A DNA stretch of 56,245 nt from Flavobacteriia bacterium (lineage in GTDB: Bacteria; Bacteroidota; Bacteroidia; Flavobacteriales; Weeksellaceae), in assembly GCA_015999765.1 (NCBI GenBank), contig JAECQR010000012.1, positions 1 through 56,245 on the forward strand. The letters are read 5' to 3'. Every line of letters starts with the position of its first letter. The first letter of the stretch is position 1. Shown here piece after piece: positions 1 to 10,684 of this stretch. The notes beneath the pieces are model-generated. The model saw only the letters and a list, made by a program, of their open reading frames with translations, was not told the DNA's origin and did not search any database. Both the position numbers and the translations under genes were made by a program.

Positions 1-75
1 GATACTTAGATTGGGAGCGGAAGACGGAAGAAGACGCCCAAATAATCATTGCCGATTTTCTTAAATCTAAGTATC
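1..75. repeat. 12-bp perfect inverted repeat upstream of ribB
   Basis: GATACTTAGATT at 1-12 is the exact reverse complement of AATCTAAGTATC at 64-75. The right arm overlaps the ribB -7 box and lies upstream of the expected transcript start, so it is not an RNA hairpin of the ribB message. It could be an operator, or mirrored -7 regions of two divergent promoters whose left partner lies outside the window. Confidence 0.6.
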
Positions 76-79
76 TTTG
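49..79 (+). promoter_or_regulatory. Promoter of ribB (Bacteroidota type)
   Basis: TATCTTTG at 72-79 fits the Bacteroidota -7 consensus TAnnTTTG. A TTG at 49-51 sits 20 bases upstream of it as the -33 element. Transcription would begin near 86, giving a very short leader before the ATG at 99. The -7 box overlaps one arm of a 12-bp inverted repeat (1-12 and 64-75). Confidence 0.65.
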
Positions 80-98
80 CACCATCTAAAAAAGTAAA

Positions 99-1220
99 AT
101 GTCTGATATTAAACTCAATACGATTCCCGAAGCGATCGAAGACCTGAAAAACGGTAAAATCATCATCGTTGTTGATGACGAAAACCGCGAGAACGAAGGC
201 GACTTTCTTTCTGCAGCGGAATTAACGACTCCGGAAATCATCAATTTCATGACTATTCACGGCAGAGGACTGATCTGTACGCCACTTCCTGAGAAGAGAT
301 GCGACGAACTTGGTCTGGATATTATGGTGACCCGCAGCAGCGACCCAAAAGAAACTGCATTTACGGTTTCTGTGGATTTGCTGGGTGACGGGGTTTCTAC
401 CGGAATTTCTGCCAGCGACCGCAGCAAGACGATTCTTGCGCTGATGGACGAGAATACCAAACCTACCGATTTTATGCGTCCGGGACATATCTTCCCTTTG
501 CGCGCAAAAAAAGGCGGCGTTCTGAAACGTGCCGGACATACTGAAGCAGCAACTGATTTAACCAAGCTTGCAGGCCTGAAAGAAGGCGGCGTGATCTGCG
601 AAATCATGAATGATGACGGATCTATGGCGCGTCTTCCGGAATTGGTGGAACTGGCAAAGAAACATGATCTGAAAATAATTTCCATTGAAGACCTGATTCA
701 TTATCAGCTGAAAAAAGGCGACCTGATCGAAAGAATTGAGGAGAGAAAAGTGAAAACCCATTACGGGGATTTTGATTTTTTTGCGTTTAAAGAAACCAGT
801 ACCGACCAGATTCACTTTGCGTTGACAAAAGGAACCTGGGTGGTTGATGAACCGGTTTTGGTGAGAGTTCAGGCTTCAAATGCGTATTTTGATGTTCTGA
901 GCAGACTTACTGCCGGTGAAAAACCCCTTCTGGAAAAAGTAACCAAAATGATTAATGACGAAGGAAAAGGCGTATTAATCTTCATCAATAACGTTTCCAA
1001 CGCCGAGAATACGTTGAGAAAACTTCAGCAGTTTATCGATTTTCAGGATGGACAGGAACAGAGACCTACTTTGGCTTCGAACTTCCATGATTACGGTATC
1101 GGAACGCAGATTCTGAAGAATTTGGGCATTACGAAATTCCGTGTGATTACACAGAATGTTAACCAGAAACCTTTGGTGGGCGGCTATGATGTGGAAGTGA
1201 CGGAAATGGTGCAGCTTTAA
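99..1220 (+). CDS. ribB: 3,4-dihydroxy-2-butanone 4-phosphate synthase with a degenerate GTP cyclohydrolase II-like domain
   Basis: The RibB domain (about residues 1-205) makes 3,4-dihydroxy-2-butanone 4-phosphate from ribulose 5-phosphate for riboflavin synthesis. It carries the acidic loop [10 protein letters not shown] (residues 26-35) and the [11 protein letters not shown] motif. The rest (about 210-373) lines up with RibA in length and in the DYGIGTQIL motif. However, the zinc-binding cysteines of GTP cyclohydrolase II are absent: the segment [14 protein letters not shown] stands where the family has GECxTGDxxGSxRCDCG. The RGQEGRG loop is lost, and the Arg before DYGIG is His. By sequence the protein is a fused RibBA whose second half is probably inactive. 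It stands alone here behind its own promoter and is followed by a terminator. RibB activity is fairly certain; loss of RibA activity is a strong inference. Confidence 0.93.
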   Translation: MSDIKLNTIPEAIEDLKNGKIIIVVDDENRENEGDFLSAAELTTPEIINFMTIHGRGLICTPLPEKRCDELGLDIMVTRSSDPKETAFTVSVDLLGDGVSTGISASDRSKTILALMDENTKPTDFMRPGHIFPLRAKKGGVLKRAGHTEAATDLTKLAGLKEGGVICEIMNDDGSMARLPELVELAKKHDLKIISIEDLIHYQLKKGDLIERIEERKVKTHYGDFDFFAFKETSTDQIHFALTKGTWVVDEPVLVRVQASNAYFDVLSRLTAGEKPLLEKVTKMINDEGKGVLIFINNVSNAENTLRKLQQFIDFQDGQEQRPTLASNFHDYGIGTQILKNLGITKFRVITQNVNQKPLVGGYDVEVTEMVQL

Positions 1221-1272
1221 ATTTTCTGCTGATGGCTTTTGGCTTCTGGCTGAAGCTTAATAAATAATAACA

Positions 1273-1304
1273 AATCCCGGTTCGTGAGAATCGGGATTTT
1301 TTTT
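1273..1304 (+). terminator. Rho-independent terminator after ribB
   Basis: AATCCCG (1273-1279) pairs with CGGGATT (1292-1298) and is followed by a run of T to 1304. It lies about 50 bases after the ribB stop. Confidence 0.85.
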
Positions 1305-1375
1305 GGTAACCGTTGTTAAGGTTTAAACATTCGTCTGTTAAATTTTTGGTTACAAAGAAAATAAAAATCAATAGA

Positions 1376-1393
1376 GGCGGGCTTTAGCCCGCC
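1376..1393. repeat. Palindromic element GGCGGGCTTTAGCCCGCC
   Basis: A GC-rich near-perfect palindrome stands in AT-rich intergenic DNA, followed by the related short palindrome GGCTTTAGCC at about 1416-1425. It codes for nothing visible. Such GGGCTTTAGCCC elements look like dispersed intergenic repeats; a genome-wide count is needed to confirm that. Confidence 0.5.
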
Positions 1394-1454
1394 TTCTAAG
1401 TGCGACCTTTGAATTGGCTTTAGCCTAAAATTGTTTAGTCAAAGTTATATTTGG

Positions 1455-1555
1455 GATCCCCAACCCCTAGCCCTGATCGCAGCGGCATCCTTTTTTGGTG
1501 GCTGAGGCACCCGAAGTCACCAAAAAAGATACAGCGGAGAGCAGGTTCCCGGCTA
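1455..1555. repeat. REP-like dispersed intergenic element
   Basis: The element begins with CCCCAACCCCTAGCCCTGAT, runs through AGCGGCATCC and a stem CTTTTTTGGTG (1490-1500) paired with CACCAAAAAAG (1518-1528), and ends with GATACAGCGG and AGCAGG. Elements with the same two conserved halves (AGCGGcATCC plus a T run, and an A run plus GATAcAGCGG) are familiar to me from intergenic regions of Flavobacterium and Chryseobacterium. There is no open reading frame in it. Apart from this, the palindrome and two terminators, I see nothing in the non-coding stretch 1221-1612. Confidence 0.55.
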
Positions 1556-1556
1556 T

Positions 1557-1590
1557 AAAAAAAATCCCGGTTCATCGCTGAACCGGGATT
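1557..1590 (-). terminator. Terminator after the DUF3467 gene (rpoBC operon end)
   Basis: AATCCCGGTT (1563-1572) and AACCGGGATT (1581-1590) form a 10-bp stem. On the minus strand it is followed by a T run (plus-strand A run from 1557). It lies 23 bases after the stop of the DUF3467 gene. Confidence 0.88.
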
Positions 1591-1612
1591 TCTATTATAA
1601 AAACGCTTAGGG

Positions 1613-1924
1613 TTATGCCTGAACGTTGTTTTGTCCTAATACGAAAGGTTCAACTTCTTTGATTTCGCCGAACTGCTGCTCGTAGTTTGCTACGTTTTGC
1701 TGCAATGCAGTAAGTACTCTTTTCGCGTGAAGCGGCGCCAAGATTACTCTTGAACGTACATTAGCCTGCTGAACACCCGGCATAAGCTGGATGAAATCTA
1801 CTACGAATTCTGAAGGTGAGTGGTTTACCAACGCAAGGTTACAGTAAACTCCTGCAGCGATCATTTCGTTCAGATTAATGTTGATGTTGTTTGGATCTTG
1901 GTTTTGGTTTTGGTTGTTGTCCAT
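1613..1924 (-). CDS. DUF3467 family protein
   Basis: This 103-residue protein has an Asn/Gln-rich start (about residues 1-18) and a conserved core reading AAGVYCNLALVNHSPSEFVVDF and MPGVQQANVRSRVILAPLHA, which I recognise as DUF3467. The function is unknown. It has no signal peptide or membrane segment. It is the last gene of the rpoB-rpoC transcription unit: the gap to rpoC is 99 bases without a terminator, and a strong terminator follows. The position suggests a small cytosolic protein made together with RNA polymerase, but nothing in the sequence shows that it binds polymerase. Confidence 0.85.
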   Translation of the reverse strand: MDNNQNQNQDPNNININLNEMIAAGVYCNLALVNHSPSEFVVDFIQLMPGVQQANVRSRVILAPLHAKRVLTALQQNVANYEQQFGEIKEVEPFVLGQNNVQA

Positions 1925-1949
1925 GTTTTTTAAATATTTTTTAAATTAT

Positions 1950-2020
1950 TTTAGTAAGTTGTTGGTTGTTGGTTGTTGATTGTCAGCTGATAAAACCATC
2001 AACTGACAACTGTCAACCAT
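1950..2020. repeat. Low-complexity inverted repeats between rpoC and the DUF3467 gene
   Basis: Repeated TTGTTGG units are followed by TTGTCAG and, after a gap, CTGACAA. The transcript could form a weak hairpin here, but there is no T run, so I do not call a terminator. Its role is unknown. Confidence 0.35.
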
Positions 2021-2023
2021 CAA

Positions 2024-5000
2024 TTAGTTTATGTCTTCGAATTCTTTCTTAGAACCCACGATTACACTTTGGTAGTCTTTAAGTCCGGTACCTGCAGGGA
2101 TTCTGTGTCCTACAATTACGTTTTCTTTCAGACCGGTAAGATAATCAACTTTTCCTGATACCGCTGCTTCGTTCAGAACCTTTGTGGTTTCCTGGAACGA
2201 TGCCGCAGACATGAAGGACTTGGTTTGAAGTGCTGCTCTTGTAATACCCTGTAGAACCGGTGTTGCGGTTGCAGGAAGGGCTTCGCGAACTTCTACCAAT
2301 GCCTGATCTTCACGCTTCAGTTTAGAATTCTCGTCTCTCAGTTCTCTTGCAGTAATCATCTGACCTGGTTTGAATACTTTCGAATCACCAGCTTCTGTTA
2401 CTACTTTCAGTCCGAATACTCTGTTGTTTTCTTCGAGGAAATCGAATTTATGTTCCAGAGCACCTTCCAGGAACTGGGTGTCGCCACCATCAACGATCGA
2501 AACTTTGGTCATCATCTGTCTTACGATGATTTCGAAGTGTTTATCATCAATTTTTACCCCCTGAAGACGGTAAACTTCCTGAATTTCGTTTACAAGATAT
2601 TCCTGAACGGCTGTTGGGCCTTTAATTTTCAGGATATCATCCGGAGTAATTGACCCGTCGGAAAGCGGCGCACCGGCAGTAACGAAGTCATTCTCCTGAA
2701 CGAGAATCTGGTTAGAAAGTTTCACCAAATATTTAGAGATTTCTCCGGTTTTCGCTTCTACGATCAATTCGCGGTTACCACGCTTGATTTTTCCGTAAGA
2801 AACTACACCGTCGATTTCTGTAACTACTGCTGGGTTTGAAGGGTTACGCGCTTCGAAAAGTTCGGTAACTCTTGGAAGACCACCGGTGATATCCCCTGAT
2901 TTTGCTGATTTTCTTGGGATCTTGATTAAGACTTTACCTGCCTTAATTTTTTCACCATCGTTCACCATCAAGTGGGCACCAACCGGTAAGTTGTATGCTT
3001 TCTGCTCAACTCCTTTGGAATCTACTACTTTCAAAGTAGGTACAGCTTTCTTGTTTCTTGATTCAGAGATTACTTTCTCTTCGAAACCAGTCTGCTCATC
3101 GATTTCCAACTGGAATGAAATACCCTGGATGATATCCTCGTACTCCACTTTACCGGCAGATTCAGCAATAATTACCGCGTTATATGGATCCCATTTCGCA
3201 ATGGTATCTCCTTTTTTCACTTTATCACCCGGTTTAACCAATAACTCGGAACCGTAAGGAACGTTTGCAATCATCAATGGTGTACGTGCTGCATTGTCTG
3301 CAACCAAACGGAATTCGGTAGAACGCGAAACCAAGATTTCTGCTTTTTTACCTTCATCGTTTTCTGAAGTTACAGTTCTTACTTCATCCATCTCCACGAT
3401 ACCGTCGCGTCTAGCAACAATCGATGGGTTTTCTGAAATATTCCCTGCAGTACCACCCTGGTGGAAGGTTCTCAGTGTTAACTGGGTTCCCGGCTCACCA
3501 ATAGACTGTGCTGCGATAACTCCTACTGCTTCACCCATGTGAATTGGTTTACCTGTTGCAAGGTTACGTCCGTAACATTTCGCACAGATTCCTTTCTTTG
3601 TTTCACAAGTAAGCGGAGAACGTACTTCTACCGCTTCAATTCCTGCAGCTTCGATTTTCTTGGCTAATGCCTCGTTAATCAGTTCGTCTGCATTTGCGAT
3701 TACTTCATCAGTTTCCGGATCGTAAACGTTGTGAAGAGAAACTCTACCCAAAATTCTTTCGGAAAGTTTTTCTACAATCTCGTCGTTTTTCTTCAACGGA
3801 GTAATTTCTGTTCCTCTTAAAGTTCCACAGTCGTTTTCGGTAATGATAACGTCCTGAGCAACGTCTACCAATCTTCTGGTCAGGTAACCAGCATCGGCAG
3901 TTTTAAGAGCGGTATCCGCAAGACCTTTACGTGCACCGTGAGTAGAGATAAAGTACTCAAGGATCGAAAGACCTTCTTTAAAGTTTGCTACAATCGGGTT
4001 TTCGATAATTTCCGCTCCTGTAGAACCTGCTTTTTGTGGTTTTGCCATCAAACCTCTCATTCCTGAAAGCTGACGGATCTGTTCTTTGGAACCCCTTGCA
4101 CCGGAATCAAGCATCATATAAACTGAATTGAACCCACCCTGGTCGGTTTTCATTCTGCTCATAATCATTTCTGTTAATCCTGCGTTGGTATTCGTCCAAA
4201 CGTCAATTACCTGGTTATAACGTTCTGTATCGGTGATAAGACCCATGTTATAGTTGGCCTTAATTTCATCAACATTTTCTACCGCCTGAGCGATCATGGT
4301 TTTCTTTTCAGCCGGGATTACGATATCTCCCAAACTAAATGATAAACCTCCTTTGAATGCGTTTGAATAACCTAAGTCTTTCATATCATCAAGGAATTTC
4401 ACAGTCGTCGGGAAATCGGTATCTGCCAACACTCTACCAATAACATTTCTCAATGATTTCTTAGTTAAAAGTTCATTGATAAATCCTGATTCTTTAGGTA
4501 CAATCTGGTTGAACAGAATTCTACCCACTGTAGTTTCGGTAAGTTTTGTGGTAATTTCACCTTCTTCTTTAATCGGTAATCTACATCTTACTTTAGCATT
4601 CAAAGAAACCTGTCCTTCTGCGTAAGCAATCTCTACTTCTTCCGGTGAATAGAAGGCTAAACCTTCACCTTTCACTTTCATGGTATCAGTCGAATCCAAT
4701 TGTTTGGTCATAAAATAAAGACCCAAAACCATATCCTGAGAAGGTACCGTAATTGGTGAACCGTTCGCAGGGTTAAGGATATTCTGAGAACCTAACATCA
4801 GAAGCTGCGCTTCCAAAATAGCCTCAGGACCTAAAGGTAAGTGTACCGCCATCTGGTCACCATCGAAATCCGCGTTGAATGCCGTGGTAACCAATGGGTG
4901 AAGCTGAATTGCTTTTCCTTCGATCATTTTTGGCTGAAACGCCTGGATCCCAAGTCTGTGAAGCGTAGGTGCCCTGTTCAGAAGAACCGGGTGGCCTTTC

Positions 5001-6289
5001 ATAACGCCTTCCAGGATGTCGTATACAACAGGTTCTTTTCTGTCGATGATTCTTTTTGCAGATTTTACTGTTTTTACAATACCTCTCTCAATCAGTTTTC
5101 TGATGATGAACGGTTTGTAAAGCTCGGCAGCCATATCTTTAGGAATACCACATTCGTGAAGCTGAAGGTTTGGCCCTACAACAATTACCGAACGCGCTGA
5201 GTAATCCACACGCTTACCAAGCAAGTTCTGACGGAAACGACCCTGTTTCCCTTTCAATGAATCTGAAAGTGATTTCAACGGTCTGTTTGATTCAGATTTT
5301 ACTGCTGAAGATTTTCTGGTGTTATCGAATAATGAATCTACAGATTCCTGAAGCATACGCTTCTCGTTTCTAAGGATTACTTCCGGAGCTTTGATCTCTA
5401 AAAGTCTCTTCAAACGGTTGTTTCTGATGATTACACGACGGTAAAGGTCATTTAAATCTGAAGTTGCAAAACGCCCTCCGTCCAATGGAACCAATGGTCT
5501 CAATTCTGGTGGAATAACAGGAAGAACACGCATAATCATCCATTCCGGACGGTTAATCATTCTGGTGTTTGCACCACGTATGGCTTCAACAACATTTAAT
5601 CTTTTTAATGCTTCAGTTCTTCTTTGTTTTGAAGATTCGTTGTGTGCTTTGTGACGTAAATCGAAGGATAAGGTATCCAAATCGATTCTTCTTAATAATT
5701 CTTCAACCGCTTCTGCTCCCATTTTGGCAACAAATTTATTCGGGTCCATATCATCAAGATATTGGTTTTCAGCAGGAAGCGTCTCGAGGACATCAAGATA
5801 TTCTTCTTCTGTTAAAAACTCTTTGTCATCAAAGTCAGAACCGTCAGCTTTTTTAGCAATACCCGGCTGGATTACGACATATCTTTCGTAATAGATAATC
5901 ATATCCAGTTTTTTGGATGGCAAGCCTAAAAGGTAACCGATTTTGTTCGGTAAAGAACGGAAATACCAGATGTGAGCCACAGGAACAACCAGACCGATGT
6001 GGCCGATTCTTTCTCTACGTACTTTTTTCTCGGTAACTTCCACCCCACAACGGTCACAAACGATTCCTTTGTACCGGATTCTTTTGTATTTACCACAAGC
6101 ACATTCGTAATCCTTCACAGGACCGAAGATTTTCTCGCAGAACAGACCGTCTCTTTCCGGTTTGTGGGTTCTATAGTTAATGGTTTCCGGTTTTAAAACT
6201 TCACCTCTTGAATCCTGTAAAATAGATTCAGGAGAAGCAAGACCGATCGTAATTTTACTGAAATTACTTGTTTTATTTTTATTTGACAT
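2024..6289 (-). CDS. rpoC: DNA-directed RNA polymerase subunit beta'
   Basis: This is the beta' subunit (1421 residues, normal for Bacteroidota) of the core RNA polymerase, which forms much of the active cleft. The first zinc site has cysteines at 63, 65, 78 and 81. The catalytic Mg2+ motif NADFDGDQ lies near residues 472-480. The second zinc cluster is seen in [13 protein letters not shown], and the trigger loop/bridge region follows in the usual order. It lies 97 bases downstream of rpoB with no terminator between and is clearly co-transcribed with it. Confidence 0.98.
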   Translation of the reverse strand: MSNKNKTSNFSKITIGLASPESILQDSRGEVLKPETINYRTHKPERDGLFCEKIFGPVKDYECACGKYKRIRYKGIVCDRCGVEVTEKKVRRERIGHIGLVVPVAHIWYFRSLPNKIGYLLGLPSKKLDMIIYYERYVVIQPGIAKKADGSDFDDKEFLTEEEYLDVLETLPAENQYLDDMDPNKFVAKMGAEAVEELLRRIDLDTLSFDLRHKAHNESSKQRRTEALKRLNVVEAIRGANTRMINRPEWMIMRVLPVIPPELRPLVPLDGGRFATSDLNDLYRRVIIRNNRLKRLLEIKAPEVILRNEKRMLQESVDSLFDNTRKSSAVKSESNRPLKSLSDSLKGKQGRFRQNLLGKRVDYSARSVIVVGPNLQLHECGIPKDMAAELYKPFIIRKLIERGIVKTVKSAKRIIDRKEPVVYDILEGVMKGHPVLLNRAPTLHRLGIQAFQPKMIEGKAIQLHPLVTTAFNADFDGDQMAVHLPLGPEAILEAQLLMLGSQNILNPANGSPITVPSQDMVLGLYFMTKQLDSTDTMKVKGEGLAFYSPEEVEIAYAEGQVSLNAKVRCRLPIKEEGEITTKLTETTVGRILFNQIVPKESGFINELLTKKSLRNVIGRVLADTDFPTTVKFLDDMKDLGYSNAFKGGLSFSLGDIVIPAEKKTMIAQAVENVDEIKANYNMGLITDTERYNQVIDVWTNTNAGLTEMIMSRMKTDQGGFNSVYMMLDSGARGSKEQIRQLSGMRGLMAKPQKAGSTGAEIIENPIVANFKEGLSILEYFISTHGARKGLADTALKTADAGYLTRRLVDVAQDVIITENDCGTLRGTEITPLKKNDEIVEKLSERILGRVSLHNVYDPETDEVIANADELINEALAKKIEAAGIEAVEVRSPLTCETKKGICAKCYGRNLATGKPIHMGEAVGVIAAQSIGEPGTQLTLRTFHQGGTAGNISENPSIVARRDGIVEMDEVRTVTSENDEGKKAEILVSRSTEFRLVADNAARTPLMIANVPYGSELLVKPGDKVKKGDTIAKWDPYNAVIIAESAGKVEYEDIIQGISFQLEIDEQTGFEEKVISESRNKKAVPTLKVVDSKGVEQKAYNLPVGAHLMVNDGEKIKAGKVLIKIPRKSAKSGDITGGLPRVTELFEARNPSNPAVVTEIDGVVSYGKIKRGNRELIVEAKTGEISKYLVKLSNQILVQENDFVTAGAPLSDGSITPDDILKIKGPTAVQEYLVNEIQEVYRLQGVKIDDKHFEIIVRQMMTKVSIVDGGDTQFLEGALEHKFDFLEENNRVFGLKVVTEAGDSKVFKPGQMITARELRDENSKLKREDQALVEVREALPATATPVLQGITRAALQTKSFMSAASFQETTKVLNEAAVSGKVDYLTGLKENVIVGHRIPAGTGLKDYQSVIVGSKKEFEDIN

Positions 6290-6290
6290 T

Positions 6291-6330
6291 TTTGAAATTT
6301 TAGATTTGAAATTTTAGATTTTAGATTAAT
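6291..6330. repeat. Tandem AT-rich repeat in the rpoB-rpoC gap
   Basis: The 14-base unit TTTGAAATTTTAGA is present twice head to tail (6291-6304 and 6305-6318), followed by a partial copy. It is probably slippage-type repeat DNA with no visible function. Confidence 0.6.
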
Positions 6331-6386
6331 TTTTAAACCGTTCCGATGTTGGACACAATTTAAAATTCATAATTTAAAATTTAAAA

Positions 6387-9300
6387 TTATTCTTCAAGTC
6401 TTACATCAAGGCCAAGACCTTGTAACTCATGAAGTAACACGTTGAAAGATTCAGGAATACCTGGTTCAGGCATTGCTTCACCTTTCGCAATCGCTTCATA
6501 AGTTTTTGCTCTACCAATCACGTCATCCGACTTCACGGTAAGGATTTCTCTAAGGATGTTCGATGCACCGAAAGCTTCAAGTGCCCAAACCTCCATCTCA
6601 CCGAAACGCTGCCCACCAAACTGCGCTTTACCACCAAGTGGCTGCTGCGTAATTAATGAATACGGTCCGATAGAACGTGCGTGCATTTTGTCATCAACCA
6701 TGTGACCCAGTTTCAGCATATAAATTACCCCTACTGTAGCCGGTTGGGAGAATCTTTCGCCAGTTCCACCATCAAACAAATAAGTTGAACCGAATTCCGG
6801 AAGGCCTGCCTGCTTGGTATATTCAGTGATCTGGTCGATATTCGCACCATCGAAGATCGGCGTTGCGAATGTCATTCCTAATTTCTGACCAGCCCAACCA
6901 AGAACTGTTTCGTAAATCTGCCCGATGTTCATACGTGAAGGTACCCCAAGTGGGTTCAAAACGATATCAACAGGAGTTCCGTCCTCAAGGAATGGCATAT
7001 CTTCTTCGCGAACGATTCTTGATACGATACCTTTGTTACCGTGACGACCTGCCATTTTATCACCTACGTTCAGTTTACGTTTTTTAGCCACGTAAACTTT
7101 AGCAAGTTTGATGATTCCTGCAGGAAGTTCATCACCGATAGAGATTGCAAATTTCTCCCGGTTTTTAACACCCTGAATGTCGTTGAACTTGATTTTGTAG
7201 TTGTGGATCAACTGCTTGATCAGTTCGTTTTTATCGGCATCAACAGTCCAGTCAGCTCCGCTTACGTTCACGTAATCTTCAACACTTTGAAGTAATTTTG
7301 TTGTAAACTTCACGCCTTTTCCGATGATTTCTTCATCAAGATCATTATTTACTCCCTGAGAAGTTTTACCATTAACAAGGGTTCCTAATTTTTCAAGAAG
7401 AGTGTTTCTCAACTGATCGAATTTCGCTTTGTAAGTGTTTTCGATTTCCTCAAGTTTAAGTTTCTCTTCGGTTCTTTTCTTTTTGTCCTTGATGTTTCTT
7501 GAGAAGAGTTTTTTGTTGATTACAACCCCTCTTAACGAAGAATCTGCTTTCAATGAAGCATCTTTTACATCACCGGCTTTATCACCGAAGATCGCACGAA
7601 GAAGTTTCTCTTCCGGAGTTGGATCTGATTCTCCTTTTGGAGTAATCTTACCGATCATAATGTCGCCAGGTTTTACGTCGGCTCCAATTCTGATCATACC
7701 GTTCTCGTCAAGGTCTTTTGTAGCCTCTTCAGAAACGTTAGGGATATCCGCGGTAAGTTCTTCCATACCTAATTTGGTATCACGAACTTCCAATGAATAT
7801 TCATCAACGTGGATTGAAGTAAACCAGTCCTCACGAACCACTTTTTCGTTGATTACGATCGCATCCTCAAAGTTATATCCTTTCCAAGGCATGAAGGCTA
7901 CCACAAGGTTTCTACCCAATGCCAGTTCTCCATTTTCAGTCGCATAACCGTCACAAAGCACCTGACCTTTCTGAACTTTATCACCTACTCTTACGTTAGG
8001 TCTCAAAGTGATGGTTGTACTCTGGTTGGTTTTTCTGAACTTGGTTAATTTATAAGTTTTAGTCGCAGATTCGAATGATACTAAATCATCGTCTTCGCTT
8101 CTTTCGTATTTTATGGTGATTTTATCAGCATCTACATATTCTACAGTACCGTTTCCTTCAGCATTGATTAAGATTCTTGAATCTTTTGCAACCTGCTGCT
8201 CTAAACCTGTACCAACGATCGGCGCCTGTGGCTTCAACAACGGAACGGCCTGACGCATCATGTTGGATCCCATCAGCGCACGGTTCGCATCATCATGCTC
8301 CAGGAATGGAATCAATGAAGCGGAAATACCGGAAATCTGGTTTGGTGCAACATCGATCAAATCAACCTGTTGTGGCTCAACTACAGGGTAATCACCGTCT
8401 AGACGAGCAATTACTCTGTCTGTAGAAATAGTACCGTCGTCATTCATTTCAACGTTAGCCTGAGCAATAACTTTATCTTCCTCGTCTTCTGCATTCAAGA
8501 AAATTGCAGGAGTTTTAAGGTCAACTTTTCCGTTATTTACTTTTCTATATGGCGTTTCAATGAAACCTAAGTTGTTGATTTTCGCATAGATTCCCAATGA
8601 AGAAATCAAACCAATGTTTGGTCCCTCAGGAGTTTCGATCGGACAAATTCTACCGTAGTGTGTATGGTGAACGTCACGAACCTCGAAACCTGCTCTTTCT
8701 CTCGATAAACCACCAGGTCCCAGGGCAGAAAGACGACGCTTGTGCGTGATTTCTGATAGTGGGTTGGTTTGGTCCATGAACTGAGAAAGCTGGTTGGTAC
8801 CAAAGAATGAGTTAATTACTGAGGTTAAAGTTTTCGCGTTTACAAGGTCAATCGGGGTAAAGATTTCGTTATCTCTAACGTTCATTCTTTCTCTAATTGT
8901 TCTAGCAATTCTGGAAAGACCTACACCGAACTGTCCTGACAATTGCTCACCAACAGTCTTGATTCTTCTGTTTGATAAGTGATCAATATCATCAACTTCC
9001 GCTTTAGAGTTTACCAACTCGATCAAATGTCTTACGATGGAAATGATATCTTCTTTGGTTAAAACTTCAGTTTTTTCAGGAATATTTAATCCTAATTTCT
9101 TGTTCAGTCTGTAACGGCCAACTTCACCTAATGAATAACGCTGCTCGGAGAAGAATAATTTTTCGATAATTCCTCTTGCAGTTTCCTCATCTGGCGGATC
9201 TGCGTTACGCAACTGACGGTAGATATATTCAACCGCTTCTTTTTCGGAGTTGGTTGGATCTTTCTGTAATGTATTCTGGATGATAGAGAATTCGTTGGAA

Positions 9301-10214
9301 TTTTCTTTGTGAATCAAAATTGATTTCACACCAGCATCCAGAATTAAATCTAAATGTTCTTTTTCAAGAATAGTTTCTCTGTCCAGGATGATTTCATTTC
9401 TTTCGATAGAAACTACTTCACCAGTATCTTCGTCAACGAAATCTTCGAACCAAGTGTTCAAAACTCTCGCTGCCAAAGTTCTACCTTCTACTTTTTTCAA
9501 TGCTGCTTTAGAGACTTTCACTTCTTCTGCAAGATCAAAAATTTGAAGGATATCTTTATCGGATTCGAATCCGATTGCTCTCAACAAAGTCGTTAACGGT
9601 AATTTTTTCTTACGGTCGATGTAAGCGTACATTACGTTATTGATGTCGGTTGTAAATTCCATCCAGGATCCTTTGAAAGGGATAATACGGGAATAATACA
9701 GTTTTGTTCCGTTGGCGTGGTAAGTCTGTCCGAAAAACACCCCCGGAGAACGGTGTAACTGGGTTACGATAACACGTTCTGCACCATTAATGATAAATGA
9801 TCCTGAAGGCGTCATATAAGGAACCGGACCTAAATACACATCCTGTACAACAGTCTGAAAATCTTCATGTTCAGGGTCAGTACAGTACAGTTTCAGTCGG
9901 GCTTTAAGGGGAACTGAATAGGTCAGTCCTCTTTCCACACACTCGTCGATCGAATAACGTGGCGAATCAACCAGATAATCCAAAAACTCCAGTACAAACT
10001 GGTTTCTGGAATCGGTAATTGGGAAATTTTCTTCAAAGGTTTTGTAAAGAGCTTCGTTTACTCTCTGTTCCGGAAGGGTATCCAACTGGAAAAAATCTTT
10101 GAAAGATTGGATCTGAATGTCCAAAAAGTCAGGAGTTTCAATTTTTCCTTTTGCTGCGGAGAAATTGATTCTTTCGTTTCCCTGAGTTTTAGCGACTGCT
10201 TTAGATTTACTCAT
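6387..10214 (-). CDS. rpoB: DNA-directed RNA polymerase subunit beta
   Basis: This is the beta subunit (1275 residues) of RNA polymerase. Recognisable parts include the rifampicin-pocket region ([25 protein letters not shown] and [16 protein letters not shown]), the [12 protein letters not shown] motif that contacts nucleic acid, and the C-terminal clamp segment ([24 protein letters not shown]). The rifampicin-pocket residues look wild type (S in QLSQF, D in FMDQ, H in THKRR, S in RLSALG). Unlike in E. coli, rpoB does not follow rplL directly: a terminator, a promoter and a leader of about 300 bases separate them. Confidence 0.98.
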   Translation of the reverse strand: MSKSKAVAKTQGNERINFSAAKGKIETPDFLDIQIQSFKDFFQLDTLPEQRVNEALYKTFEENFPITDSRNQFVLEFLDYLVDSPRYSIDECVERGLTYSVPLKARLKLYCTDPEHEDFQTVVQDVYLGPVPYMTPSGSFIINGAERVIVTQLHRSPGVFFGQTYHANGTKLYYSRIIPFKGSWMEFTTDINNVMYAYIDRKKKLPLTTLLRAIGFESDKDILQIFDLAEEVKVSKAALKKVEGRTLAARVLNTWFEDFVDEDTGEVVSIERNEIILDRETILEKEHLDLILDAGVKSILIHKENSNEFSIIQNTLQKDPTNSEKEAVEYIYRQLRNADPPDEETARGIIEKLFFSEQRYSLGEVGRYRLNKKLGLNIPEKTEVLTKEDIISIVRHLIELVNSKAEVDDIDHLSNRRIKTVGEQLSGQFGVGLSRIARTIRERMNVRDNEIFTPIDLVNAKTLTSVINSFFGTNQLSQFMDQTNPLSEITHKRRLSALGPGGLSRERAGFEVRDVHHTHYGRICPIETPEGPNIGLISSLGIYAKINNLGFIETPYRKVNNGKVDLKTPAIFLNAEDEEDKVIAQANVEMNDDGTISTDRVIARLDGDYPVVEPQQVDLIDVAPNQISGISASLIPFLEHDDANRALMGSNMMRQAVPLLKPQAPIVGTGLEQQVAKDSRILINAEGNGTVEYVDADKITIKYERSEDDDLVSFESATKTYKLTKFRKTNQSTTITLRPNVRVGDKVQKGQVLCDGYATENGELALGRNLVVAFMPWKGYNFEDAIVINEKVVREDWFTSIHVDEYSLEVRDTKLGMEELTADIPNVSEEATKDLDENGMIRIGADVKPGDIMIGKITPKGESDPTPEEKLLRAIFGDKAGDVKDASLKADSSLRGVVINKKLFSRNIKDKKKRTEEKLKLEEIENTYKAKFDQLRNTLLEKLGTLVNGKTSQGVNNDLDEEIIGKGVKFTTKLLQSVEDYVNVSGADWTVDADKNELIKQLIHNYKIKFNDIQGVKNREKFAISIGDELPAGIIKLAKVYVAKKRKLNVGDKMAGRHGNKGIVSRIVREEDMPFLEDGTPVDIVLNPLGVPSRMNIGQIYETVLGWAGQKLGMTFATPIFDGANIDQITEYTKQAGLPEFGSTYLFDGGTGERFSQPATVGVIYMLKLGHMVDDKMHARSIGPYSLITQQPLGGKAQFGGQRFGEMEVWALEAFGASNILREILTVKSDDVIGRAKTYEAIAKGEAMPEPGIPESFNVLLHELQGLGLDVRLEE

Positions 10215-10515
10215 AAAAATTTTAAAGAATGAGGGGTTAAAAAATATTTTGTTTTAAAAAATATCAGATAAAGCCTTTAAAGAATAAGATAATCAAGAAG
10301 ATAGGCGCTAACAAATAGACTTGGCTCTTATAAAAATGGGGCTTATTCTAACTGCAACGCCGGTATATCTTTTCACGGAGTAGTGCAAAATACTTTTTGG
10401 ACTTCTGGTGCTAAAGATGAAGGAAATCTGTAAAAACAAGAAATTCTCCTTCAGAAAACAGAAAGAGTTGATTTTCAATATTTTAGTGATTTACAAACAA
10501 TGGTTAGCGCCAAAA
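10215..10515 (-). promoter_or_regulatory. Long rpoB 5' leader, possibly structured
   Basis: From the predicted start near 10515 to the rpoB ATG the transcript has about 300 untranslated bases. GGCGCTAAC at its 5' end (plus strand 10503-10511) is complementary to GTTAGCGCC near its 3' end (plus strand 10304-10312), enclosing about 190 bases. A second hairpin pairs GAAGGA with TCCTTC (10419-10452). I see no open reading frame of note. A 9-bp match in this much DNA can arise by chance, so folding is a hypothesis. Apart from this leader, its promoter and the rplL terminator, 10215-10684 holds nothing I recognise. Confidence 0.4.
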
Positions 10516-10521
10516 GGAGTG

Positions 10522-10552
10522 CAAATGTACTCAAAATAAACAACTTACACAA
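10522..10552 (-). promoter_or_regulatory. Promoter of rpoB-rpoC-DUF3467
   Basis: On the minus strand TACATTTG (plus-strand 10522-10529) matches TAnnTTTG, and TTG (plus-strand 10550-10552) lies 20 bases upstream. This is a full match to the Bacteroidota housekeeping promoter, placed between the rplL terminator and rpoB. Confidence 0.72.
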
Positions 10553-10636
10553 ATTTACAGTGGCACGAAAACTTTGATGTGTTATAAAGTTTTGTTAAAA
10601 CTCACTGAATTTCAATGGCATTAAAAATTCAGAAAT

Positions 10637-10663
10637 AAAAAAACCTCACTAAAAGTGAGGTTT
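10637..10663 (-). terminator. Terminator after rplL
   Basis: AAACCTCACT (10641-10650) and AGTGAGGTTT (10654-10663) form a 10-bp stem with a 3-base loop. On the minus strand it is followed by seven or more T. It separates the rplKAJL unit from rpoBC. Confidence 0.88.
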
Positions 10664-10684
10664 CAATATTTGGGTGTAAAAGAA

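Noticed and set aside
1159..1371. Minus-strand open frame of 70 codons at the end of ribB and the following spacer
   Set aside because: It overlaps ribB and its terminator, has a basic random-looking composition and no domain pattern.
6387..10214. Possible rifampicin-resistance changes in RpoB
   Set aside because: The residues of the rifampicin pocket that I can read look wild type.
10561..10580. TGGCACG on the plus strand, like the element upstream of the tyrosine-rich paralogues
   Set aside because: No plus-strand gene follows it; the next genes are on the minus strand. I treat it as a chance match.
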